NCBI GenBank assembly: GCA_937875545.1
Contig: CALLYE010000006.1
Coordinates: forward strand, 1-15,666
DNA length: 15,666 nucleotides
Reading direction: 5' to 3'
Source of the DNA: DTU078 sp002397345
Lineage (GTDB): Bacteria > Bacillota > Clostridia > Oscillospirales > CAG-272
The notes under the pieces are model-generated. The model was not told the origin of the DNA. It ran no database searches and saw only the letters and a program-made list of their open reading frames with translations. The translations under genes and the position numbers were made by a program. Below, piece after piece: positions 1-5,693 of the stretch (position 1 is its first letter; each line of letters starts with the position of its first letter).

Positions 1-124
1 GGGCGTGACGCTTGCGGCGGCACCCCTCCGTAGAGGGGATGTGGGGCGGTATCCCATCCCGTAGGGGCGGAGTTCCATCTCCGCCCGCGTTTATTACGCG
101 AACGGTCGGGCATGGAAACCCTAC
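1..124. repeat. Mixed GC-rich hairpin repeats downstream of the methyltransferase gene
   Basis: No gene is seen here. Positions 1-40, read on the minus strand, resemble 4502-4545 (CATCCCCTC..CGGAGGGGT followed by a GCGTCACGCCC end). Positions 60-90, read on the minus strand, form a hairpin with arms GGCGGAG and CTCCGCC around ATGGAA, followed by CCTACG; the same family occurs near 2557, 5579, 5651, 6951, 7020 and 7089. Positions 101-126 (GGTCGGGCATGGAAACCC...) match the 2601 and 2643 copies and run into the methyltransferase stop codon. No clear T-tract terminator is visible. Confidence 0.7.
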
Positions 125-868
125 TCACGCCCGCCTTACATAAATGCTCGCGGAATACGTGCACGCCGAGTTTACATCCATTTCAATAAATTCCTCAACC
201 GTAAACCCCGCGCGCTCGAATTCGGCTATGTAACCCGCGCGATTTTTCGCGCGCGCCGGAACCAGCGGTATATTAACTTTATATTCCACTCCATCGTTCA
301 CCACCGTGCGCGGCTCGGGCGTATCGTAATCGCTGCTTGATATGCGCACCCAATCCTCGAACGAAGCGACCTCGCCCTCATAAGCATCGGCGCGGTAGAC
401 CTCGCGGAAAAACAGCGCGGGCGCGCCGGGGGCGAGCGAAGCCCGAACATTCGACAGATATTTCGCGCGGTCGGCGTCTGTCACCAGCATGTGAAAACCC
501 ATGACATCGAGCGCGCCGTCAAAAATCTCACCGATTTTATCGTTCACCATGTCGAGCGTCATCACCCGGGCGCCGGGATAACCCGCCAGCGCCTCCTGTG
601 CGCGCGCGACCGCCGATGGCGCTATGTCCGCGCCGGTGTAAGCGCAGCCCAATCCCGACAATATCACGCCCGCCGAGCCTTCGCCGCAGGCAAACTCGAT
701 CACGCGCTTCCCAGTCAGTTTATTTTGCGCCGCCCAGCGCGACAGCGTGTCAAGCAGCGTTTGGTCGTCCGTATTGTGACCCCATGTCTTAACCCCCGCG
801 GCGTAAACCGCGCGGTAGCGCCGCTCATACGCCGTATAATACGGCTCAGCAGAATTGTTCCCGTTCAT
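125..868 (-). CDS. Class I SAM-dependent methyltransferase
   Basis: A 247-residue soluble protein with a Rossmann-type methyltransferase core. Motif I is VIEFACGEG at about residues 56-64, where the Gly-rich loop binds S-adenosylmethionine. An acidic residue follows strand 2 (D81 in YTGADIAP), and a later strand carries GFHMLVTDADRAKYL with the 'LAPGAPALFFRE' post-motif region. It most resembles Methyltransf_11/25-type enzymes of about 200-260 residues. The substrate (small molecule, RNA or protein) cannot be read from the sequence. The ATG at 866-868 has an AGGGGTGA Shine-Dalgarno four bases upstream. The gene has its own consensus promoter and is divergent from the S1-domain gene, so the two are not co-transcribed. 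Its last codons and stop lie against a dispersed hairpin repeat. Fold assignment is firm; function is generic. Confidence 0.85.
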   Translation of the reverse strand: MNGNNSAEPYYTAYERRYRAVYAAGVKTWGHNTDDQTLLDTLSRWAAQNKLTGKRVIEFACGEGSAGVILSGLGCAYTGADIAPSAVARAQEALAGYPGARVMTLDMVNDKIGEIFDGALDVMGFHMLVTDADRAKYLSNVRASLAPGAPALFFREVYRADAYEGEVASFEDWVRISSSDYDTPEPRTVVNDGVEYKVNIPLVPARAKNRAGYIAEFERAGFTVEEFIEMDVNSACTYSASIYVRRA

Positions 869-901
869 TTTGTCACCCCTGTCACATTTTTTGGTTTTGT
901 G

Positions 902-930
902 ATTATATCATGTATTGCGAGCAGTGTCAA
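902..930 (-). promoter_or_regulatory. Consensus SigA promoter of the methyltransferase gene
   Basis: On the minus strand, TTGACA (plus-strand 925-930) and TATAAT (902-907) are separated by exactly 17 bases, a perfect housekeeping-sigma promoter. Transcription should start around 893-896, about 25 bases before the ATG at 868, leaving a short leader with an AGGGGTGA ribosome binding site. Confidence 0.85.
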
Positions 931-1047
931 TTTCTCTAAAAATTTTCCCTACCCCTCCGATCCCCTCATATTTCATGCCTCCGCGTAATAAACATATCAA
1001 TGTAATATTGGAACTGTTTATATAAATCAAAAAGGATGGAATAATAA

Positions 1048-2013
1048 ATGAGGATCGGCACATATGACTGCGGTTCAAAATATCCGCCGGAGGGCGGACT
1101 TTACTGCACGCCCCAAAACCGGCTGGCGCTGTCGTCGCGCGCGTCGCTGGAGCGCGCCTGCGCGGACGGGGCTATCCTCGAGGCGCAGGCGGTGCGCTGC
1201 GTCTCCGATTACAGTCTCGAGGTGGATTTGTGCGACGGGATCGTGGGTTATATCCCGCGCGAGGAGGCGCTGTTCGACCCCGCGCCGGGCGCCGGACAGC
1301 CGCGCGACATAGCGATCCTGACCCGCGTCGGCAAACCAGTGTGCTTCAAGGTGCTGGGCTTTTCGCCCGACGGCAGCGCGCTGCTTTCACGCCGCGAGGC
1401 ACAGCGCGAATGCTATTTCGCCTATCTCTACGGGCTGGATCCGGGCGACGTCATCGCCGCAAAGATCACGCATCTCGAGCATTTCGGCGCGTTCGCCGAT
1501 ATCGGCTGCGGCATGGTGTCGCTGATGACAATCGACGCGATTTCGGTCAGCCGCATCTCGCACCCGCGCGACCGGTTCTGGTGCGGCATGTCGATTCTCG
1601 CGTGCGTGCGCTCCATCGACCGCGAGACGGGACGCATCTGCATCTCCCAGCGCGAGCTGCTCGGCACCTGGACGGAGAACATCGCGCGCTTCGAGCCGGG
1701 TCAGACCGTCGCCGGCATAATTCGCGGCGTCGAGAGCTACGGCGTGTTCATCGAGCTGACGCCCAACCTCGCGGGGCTTGCCGAATTCAGCCCAAACGTC
1801 GAGCCGGGTCAAAGCGCCGCCGTTTACATAAAGAGCATCAACCCGTCGCGCATGAAAATCAAGCTGGTGATCGTCGACGTCACCTCCGAGCCGTCCGGTG
1901 TGCCGAAACGACCTGTATATGTGGACGGCATCGCCGCCGGTTCGCATATCGGCTATTGGCTCTACTCGCCGCCCGACTGCGATAAAATCATCGAAACGCG
2001 CTTCGACGGTTGA
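1048..2013 (+). CDS. S1 RNA-binding domain protein (stand-alone, ribosomal protein S1-like)
   Basis: A 321-residue protein with three OB-fold S1-type repeats. Repeat 1 covers about residues 38-115 and ends in ALLSRREA. Repeat 2, about 130-205, is the best conserved (LDPGDVIAAKITHLEHFGAFADIGCG ... SVSRISHP ... CISQREL, here quoted in parts). Repeat 3, about 214-275, contains GIIRGVESYGVFIELTPNLAG. The C-terminus (about 290-321) is a short conserved-looking tail ending near YWLYSPPDC. Such proteins are annotated as '30S ribosomal protein S1' in Clostridia and probably bind mRNA or ribosomes, but they are shorter than the four- to six-repeat S1 of proteobacteria. No signal peptide or membrane segment is seen. 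The ATG is preceded by AAAGGATGG. Its promoter was not identified with confidence; a TATATAA-like stretch lies near 1020-1025. The reading frame continues past the TGA into a zinc ribbon (see 2014-2136). Confidence 0.8.
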   Translation: MRIGTYDCGSKYPPEGGLYCTPQNRLALSSRASLERACADGAILEAQAVRCVSDYSLEVDLCDGIVGYIPREEALFDPAPGAGQPRDIAILTRVGKPVCFKVLGFSPDGSALLSRREAQRECYFAYLYGLDPGDVIAAKITHLEHFGAFADIGCGMVSLMTIDAISVSRISHPRDRFWCGMSILACVRSIDRETGRICISQRELLGTWTENIARFEPGQTVAGIIRGVESYGVFIELTPNLAGLAEFSPNVEPGQSAAVYIKSINPSRMKIKLVIVDVTSEPSGVPKRPVYVDGIAAGSHIGYWLYSPPDCDKIIETRFDG

Positions 2014-2136
2014 CAACGTCTAATATTTACATATTCCCGAAGATGCGTTATCTGCGGTTATTATGAAAATCCAAACGCGTGGAAATGCTCTAAATGCGGC
2101 CGCTCTCTCATTGTGGATAAACAGTCGCCGCGCTGA
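2014..2136 (+). pseudogene. Zinc-ribbon coding remnant in frame behind the S1-domain gene
   Basis: Directly after the TGA of the S1-domain gene and in the same frame, 40 sense codons run to a second TGA at 2134-2136. They encode a compact double-CxxC zinc ribbon: CVIC at 2044-2055, a 12-residue linker beginning GYYENPNAWK, CSKC near 2092-2103, then GRSLI. No ATG, GTG or TTG lies between the two stops ahead of the ribbon, and no ribosome binding site is visible. It may be the decayed end of a former S1-zinc-ribbon fusion, a read-through extension, or the remnant of a separate gene. The cysteine pattern is clear; expression is unproven. Confidence 0.5.
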
Positions 2137-2163
2137 AATCGCAAATTTGTGCAATTTGCCCCC

Positions 2164-2193
2164 TTGACAGCCGACGCTTTACTATGTTATAAT
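2164..2193 (+). promoter_or_regulatory. Consensus extended -10 promoter driving the T-box leader
   Basis: TTGACA at 2164-2169 and TATAAT at 2188-2193 with an 18-base spacer, plus an extended -10 TG at 2185-2186. The start of transcription is predicted near 2200, just before the T-box stem I. Confidence 0.85.
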
Positions 2194-2210
2194 CGATTCA
2201 TTCTATAAAA

Positions 2211-2506
2211 GGCACAGACGAAGCAAATTACGCTTAAATTTACAGTCACAGAGAGAGACGCACCCGCTGCAAGCGTCTTACTGTAATCAGCGGAACCTCA
2301 CTTCCGAGCCGGTTCGCCCAAAGAGGGTTCTCACCCCGAGTAGGCGGCACGGGTTCTCCCGTTACAGAGATGGGATATACGGCTTTTTATACGCCAAGTA
2401 TCCGACAAGGCGGTCCGTTTTTACGGGCAATGATCGGTGGTACCGCGGAGCTATATTAACTCCGTCCGATTTCGCGTTTTATACGCGGAATCGGGCGGGG
2501 TTTTTT
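2211..2506 (+). promoter_or_regulatory. T-box leader, leucine (CUC) specifier
   Basis: A tRNA-sensing T-box that acts by transcription antitermination. Stem I closes with GGC (2211-2213) and GCC (2308-2310), then GAAG with CUUC next to the specifier loop, then UUACAGU with ACUGUAA. The distal part carries the AGAGAG motif and a GACGC/GCGUC hairpin with CUGCAAG in the loop. The specifier loop reads GAAC-CUC-A (2293-2300), placing the codon CUC (Leu) at 2297-2299, in the same position as GGC in glycine T-boxes. The conserved GAGTAGG with a CGGG/CCCG hairpin follows at 2338-2363, then a stem III-like hairpin (GGATA 2373-2377 with TATCC 2399-2403). The T-box sequence TGGTACCGCGG is at 2438-2448. 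Its UGGU would pair with ACCA, fitting the A73 discriminator of tRNA-Leu. The antiterminator (ATCGG 2433-2437 with CCGAT 2466-2470, GCGGAG with CTCCGT) competes with the terminator. The next gene is the acyl-CoA synthetase. Confidence 0.93.
2460..2506 (+). terminator. T-box intrinsic terminator
   Basis: About 18 paired positions: CTCCGTCCGATT... (2460 onward) with ...AATCGGGCGGGG (to 2500), loop near TTTAT, followed by six T residues at 2501-2506. The 5' arm is shared with the antiterminator, as expected for a T-box switch. Confidence 0.92.
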
Positions 2507-2529
2507 GGTTTTATAGGCGTTGCCTCCGA

Positions 2530-2672
2530 CGTGGTCATCATCCCGGCAATGACGCACGTAGGGGCGGGGTTCCATCCCCACCCGCCTTTGCAAAAACAAC
2601 GGTCGGGCACGGAAACCCAACCCTACAAAACGCAATCCCACACGGTCGGGCATGGAAACCCGACTCTACAAA
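2530..2672. repeat. Three hairpin repeats between the T-box and the coding sequence
   Basis: Positions 2557-2585 are a GTAGGGGCGGGG-TTCCAT-CCCC... hairpin, the reverse of the family at 7089-7117. Positions 2601-2630 and 2643-2672 are two copies of an ACGGTCGGGCA(T/C)GGAAACCC element also present at 101-126. They lie in the transcribed leader downstream of the T-box terminator. No gene is credible here, although the downstream reading frame stays open back to an ATG at 2531. Confidence 0.75.
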
Positions 2673-2707
2673 TACAACCCCATAACACAAACCGGAGGTT
2701 TCTGATA

Positions 2708-4393
2708 ATGCAATTCATTGAAAGAACGCTGGGCGGCCAGCTCGATTATATGGCGCAGCGCTTCCCCGACCGCGAAGCGGTAGTGTTCGAGGACACAATC
2801 GCCGGGCGCGAGGTTAAATACCGCCGCACCTACGCGCAGTTCAACGCCGACTGCGAGCGCGTCGCGCGCGCCCTCTGGTCGCTCGGCGTGCGGCGCGGCG
2901 ACCATGTCGCCATCTGGGCGACGAATTATCCCCAGTGGCTGCTCACACTGTTCGGCGTGGCGAAGATCGGCGCTATACTCGTCACCGTCAATACCGCTTA
3001 TAAAATCCACGAGGCTGAATATCTGCTGCGTCAGTCGGACACGAAGCTGCTCATCGCCTGCGATGGGTTCAAGGACGTTTCGTACATCAACATATTAAAC
3101 GAGCTGTGCCCCGAGATAGCCGGAACCGCAGCCGAAAACCGCGCGAACCTTGAGCTTGCGGCGCTGCCGAAGCTGAAAACGATCGTCACCATTGACAGTG
3201 CGACCTATCCCGGCATGTACAACTGGCGCGAGTTTTACGCGCTCGCCGACACCGTTGACGAAGCGGAGTTCGAGCGCGGACGCGCCGGACTGGACTGCCA
3301 CGATGTGGTGAATATGCAGTACACCTCTGGCACGACGGGCTTTCCGAAGGGCGTTATGCTGACCCACTACAACATACTCAACAACGGTATGACCATCGGC
3401 GACTGCATGAAGCTTACCGAAAACGACCGGCTCTGCCTGTCGGTGCCGCTGTTCCACTGCTTCGGGCTGGTGCTGGCGGCAATGGCGTCGGTGACGCACG
3501 GCACTGCCATGGTGCTGGTCAACTACTACAGCCCGATAAAAGTGCTGCGCACGCTCGAGCGCGAACGCTGCACGGTGCTGCATGGCGTGCCGACGATGTT
3601 CATCGCGATGCTGGAGCATCCGGAGTTCAAGAATTTTAAATTCTGCCTGCGCACCGGCATTATGGCAGGCTCGCCCTGCCCGATAAAGACTATGCGTCAG
3701 GTCATCGACGAAATGGATATGCGCGAGATTACCATCGTCTACGGTCAGACCGAAGCGTCGCCCGGCTGTACGCAGACCACCACCGACGACCCGATCGAAA
3801 AGCGCGTCAACACCGTCGGGCGCGCGTTCCCGGGCGTGGAAACGAAGATCGTCAACCCCGAAACGGGCGAGGAGCTGGGCGCGGACCAGATCGGCGAATT
3901 CTGCGCGCGCGGCTATAATATAATGAAGGGGTATTACAAAATGCCCGAGGCCACCGCGCAGGTCATCGACGCCGACGGCTGGCTGCATACCGGCGATCTC
4001 GCCTGCCGCGACGACGAGGGCTATTACAAAATCACCGGCCGCATAAAGGACATGATAATCCGCGGCGGCGAGAATATATATCCCAAAGAGATCGAGGACT
4101 TCATCTACACACACCCGAAGGTGTCCGATGTGCAGGTTATCGGCGTGCCGTCGAAAGCCTACGGCGAGGAAATTATGGCTTGCATTATCCCGCGCGAAGG
4201 TGCTATAATAGACGCGGATGAGATAAAAGAATATGTGCGGTCGCACATGGCGAAGCACAAAACGCCGTCGTATGTCAAAATCGTCGACAGCTTCCCCATG
4301 AACGCCGCGGGCAAGATACAAAAATACAAGCTGCGCGAAGCCGCCGTGGAGGAGCTCCGTCTCGGTGAAGCCGCCGCCATCGAAACCGCCTGA
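2708..4393 (+). CDS. AMP-forming acyl-CoA synthetase (ACSF2/FACL-like), leucine T-box controlled
   Basis: A 561-residue ANL-superfamily enzyme that should activate a carboxylic acid with ATP to an acyl-adenylate and then form the acyl-CoA thioester in the cytoplasm. All core motifs are intact: P-loop YTSGTTGFPKG (205-215), YGQTEASP (345-352), TGD (428-430), the hinge region RIKDMIIRGGENIYP (445-459), and the adenylation lysine K536 in AAGKIQK near the C-terminus. Length and the run LFHCFG / RTGIMAGSPCP resemble medium- or branched-chain acyl-CoA synthetases of the ACSF2/FACL_like_2 group rather than acetyl-CoA synthetase. The start is ATG 2708, nine bases after GGAGG (2694-2698); an in-frame ATG at 2531 would translate dispersed repeats and is rejected. 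The upstream T-box with a Leu codon predicts induction when tRNA-Leu is uncharged. That suggests a role in making leucine, for example from isovalerate. The chain-length preference is not visible in the sequence. Confidence 0.9.
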   Translation: MQFIERTLGGQLDYMAQRFPDREAVVFEDTIAGREVKYRRTYAQFNADCERVARALWSLGVRRGDHVAIWATNYPQWLLTLFGVAKIGAILVTVNTAYKIHEAEYLLRQSDTKLLIACDGFKDVSYINILNELCPEIAGTAAENRANLELAALPKLKTIVTIDSATYPGMYNWREFYALADTVDEAEFERGRAGLDCHDVVNMQYTSGTTGFPKGVMLTHYNILNNGMTIGDCMKLTENDRLCLSVPLFHCFGLVLAAMASVTHGTAMVLVNYYSPIKVLRTLERERCTVLHGVPTMFIAMLEHPEFKNFKFCLRTGIMAGSPCPIKTMRQVIDEMDMREITIVYGQTEASPGCTQTTTDDPIEKRVNTVGRAFPGVETKIVNPETGEELGADQIGEFCARGYNIMKGYYKMPEATAQVIDADGWLHTGDLACRDDEGYYKITGRIKDMIIRGGENIYPKEIEDFIYTHPKVSDVQVIGVPSKAYGEEIMACIIPREGAIIDADEIKEYVRSHMAKHKTPSYVKIVDSFPMNAAGKIQKYKLREAAVEELRLGEAAAIETA

Positions 4394-4396
4394 ACC

Positions 4397-4452
4397 GTGG
4401 GAACGGGGATACGCGTGGGGTGGTAAGACCACCCCACACCCCGCAAATATTG
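4397..4452. repeat. Dispersed hairpin element, copy 1 (after the acyl-CoA synthetase)
   Basis: Four bases after the stop codon begins a GGAACGGGGATACGC stretch, followed by a perfect 10-bp hairpin: arm GTGGGGTGGT at 4415-4424, loop AAG, complementary arm at 4428-4437, then ACCCCGCA. A second copy lies at 15402-15460 behind rpoC with the same loop and stem length but three changed base pairs. There is no T-tract, so a classical intrinsic terminator is unlikely. Confidence 0.8.
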
Positions 4453-4462
4453 GCAATGTTTC

Positions 4463-4660
4463 TATGTAGGGAGCGACGCCCTCGTCGCTCCGCTTCCGCC
4501 CCATCCCCTCCCGCGGAGGGGTACGCCCGCATGGCGTCACGCCCACACGGTGGGCGGGGTGGTCGCTCCCGCGTATGGGTACGCCTGCATGGCGTTCCGT
4601 TTAACCGTACCCCGTCCCCCCGTAGGGCGGGGGCTTGCCCCCGCCGCCGTGACGCGGCGT
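4463..4660. repeat. Repeat-filled gap before the sugar isomerase gene
   Basis: Of the roughly 330 bases between genes, most is dispersed repeat. 4466-4493 is GTAGGGAGCGACG-CCCT-CGTCGCTCC, a 9-bp hairpin with a diverged copy at 15548-15576. 4502-4545 is CATCCCCTCCCGCGGAGGGGT plus a GCATGGCGTCACGCCC tail, with copies at 1-40 (reverse) and 15645-15666; a second ACGCCTGCATGGCGT copy lies near 4580. 4622-4648 is a GGCGGGGGC-TT-GCCCCCGCC hairpin. No promoter could be placed with confidence; an AT-rich stretch lies at 4694-4705. Confidence 0.7.
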
Positions 4661-4724
4661 TCTGCATCCCCTCGCAACATCGCAAATCTGCGTCTTTATT
4701 AAAACGAAAGGCACAAATCATCAT

Positions 4725-5528
4725 ATGAATCTATCATTTTCAACGCTTGGCTGCCCCGACTGGAGCTTCGGTGAGGTGTTCGCCGTCGCGTCCGACCTGG
4801 GCTATAACGGCATCGAGATCCGCGGCGTCGGCGAGGAGCTTTACGCGCCGCGCGTGCGGGAATTTCAGCCGGAGAACATCGATATGACCGCAGCGAAGCT
4901 TAAAAAAGCGGGGCTCAGCGTTCCCATCCTGACCTCCGGCGCGTTTTTGGGCTGCAATCCCGACGTCGAGGGCGCGGAGTTCGAGGTCAAGGACTATATA
5001 ATGCTCGCCGCGAAACTGGGCGCGCCATATGTGCGTGTACTGGGCGAATCGTCGCCCGACCCGCGCTGTGAAATCGACGGGGACGATGTGCTGCGCCGCT
5101 TTACAGCGTTGTGCAGGTTCGCCGCCGGCTTCGGTGTAACGCTGCTCATCGAAACCAACGGTTATCTCGCCGACTCGAATAAGATGAAAATGTTCATGGA
5201 GCGCGCCGGCCAGCCGAACATGGGCGTATTGTGGGACGTCCACCACACCGCGCGCTTCTTCGGAGAGACGCCCGCCGAAACTGTCGGCAGGCTCGGCGCG
5301 TTTATCAAACATGTGCATGTTAAAGATTCTGTAAAGGGCACCAACGGCAAGCTGACCTATATGCTCACCGGCTACGGCGACATCCCGGTAGCGGACGCGG
5401 TCAAGGCGCTGCGCGCGATCGGATACGACGGGTTTTATTCCTACGAATGGGTCAAACGCTGGTCGCGCGACCTTACCGAGCCGGGCGTCGCGTTCTACCA
5501 ATACCTGAGCTGCATGCGCGAAATGTAA
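4725..5528 (+). CDS. TIM-barrel sugar phosphate isomerase/epimerase (AP-endonuclease 2 / xylose isomerase-like fold)
   Basis: A 267-residue protein of the IolE/tagatose-epimerase-like superfamily (AP_endonuc_2). It starts with the typical first strand LSFSTLGCPDWSF and YNGIEIRG (about 27-34). Four metal-coordinating residues can be assigned at the expected strand ends: E143 in LLIETNG, D171 with H173/H174 in LWDVHHT, H198 in KHVHVKD, and E241 in YSYEW. These bind a divalent cation for aldose-ketose isomerisation or C3 epimerisation in characterised relatives. The family is also known for unrelated dehydratase and endonuclease activities, so the substrate is unknown. There is no signal peptide. 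The ATG at 4725 is preceded only by a weak AAAGG about a dozen bases upstream. It could be co-transcribed with the acyl-CoA synthetase, but 331 repeat-rich bases separate them and no functional link is evident. Confidence 0.82.
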   Translation: MNLSFSTLGCPDWSFGEVFAVASDLGYNGIEIRGVGEELYAPRVREFQPENIDMTAAKLKKAGLSVPILTSGAFLGCNPDVEGAEFEVKDYIMLAAKLGAPYVRVLGESSPDPRCEIDGDDVLRRFTALCRFAAGFGVTLLIETNGYLADSNKMKMFMERAGQPNMGVLWDVHHTARFFGETPAETVGRLGAFIKHVHVKDSVKGTNGKLTYMLTGYGDIPVADAVKALRAIGYDGFYSYEWVKRWSRDLTEPGVAFYQYLSCMREM

Positions 5529-5535
5529 TCCCGCG

Positions 5536-5693
5536 CATGGTCGGAGCAGGGAACCCCGACCGTTCACACAATAAACGCGGGCGGGGATTGAACCCCACCC
5601 CTACGATTTTATCGTCTGTTTTAATTAATCGGACGTTTGTTATCGCACAGGGCGGGCGGGAGAACCCCGCCCCTACGATTACGTACCGTCGCT
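5536..5693. repeat. Hairpin repeat and left block of the ~70-75 bp tandem repeat
   Basis: Eight bases after the isomerase stop is a GGTCGG...CCGACC hairpin (about 5540-5562). Then come one full unit and one partial unit of a tandem repeat beginning GCGGGCGGG at 5577 and 5652 (75 apart). Each has an AACCCC(A/G)CCCCTACGATT core; the full unit continues into TTTTAATTAATCGGACGTTT. The same family, same orientation, is at 6947-7133 on the other side of the Fic gene. The last bases of the partial unit encode the Fic C-terminus on the minus strand. Confidence 0.8.

Noticed and set aside
2011..2013. TGA as a selenocysteine or tryptophan codon joining S1 and the zinc ribbon
   Set aside because: Tryptophan is encoded by TGG throughout and no clear selenocysteine insertion stem-loop is seen right after the TGA; read-through remains only a possibility.
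2141..2159. GCAAATT/AATTTGC hairpin as terminator of the S1-domain gene
   Set aside because: Seven A/T-rich pairs without a T-tract; followed by CCCC and the -35 box of the next promoter.
2531..2707. Upstream in-frame ATG giving a 59-residue N-terminal extension of the acyl-CoA synthetase
   Set aside because: The extension translates dispersed hairpin repeats, lacks a ribosome binding site, and the ATG at 2708 has a good GGAGG and gives a normal family N-terminus.
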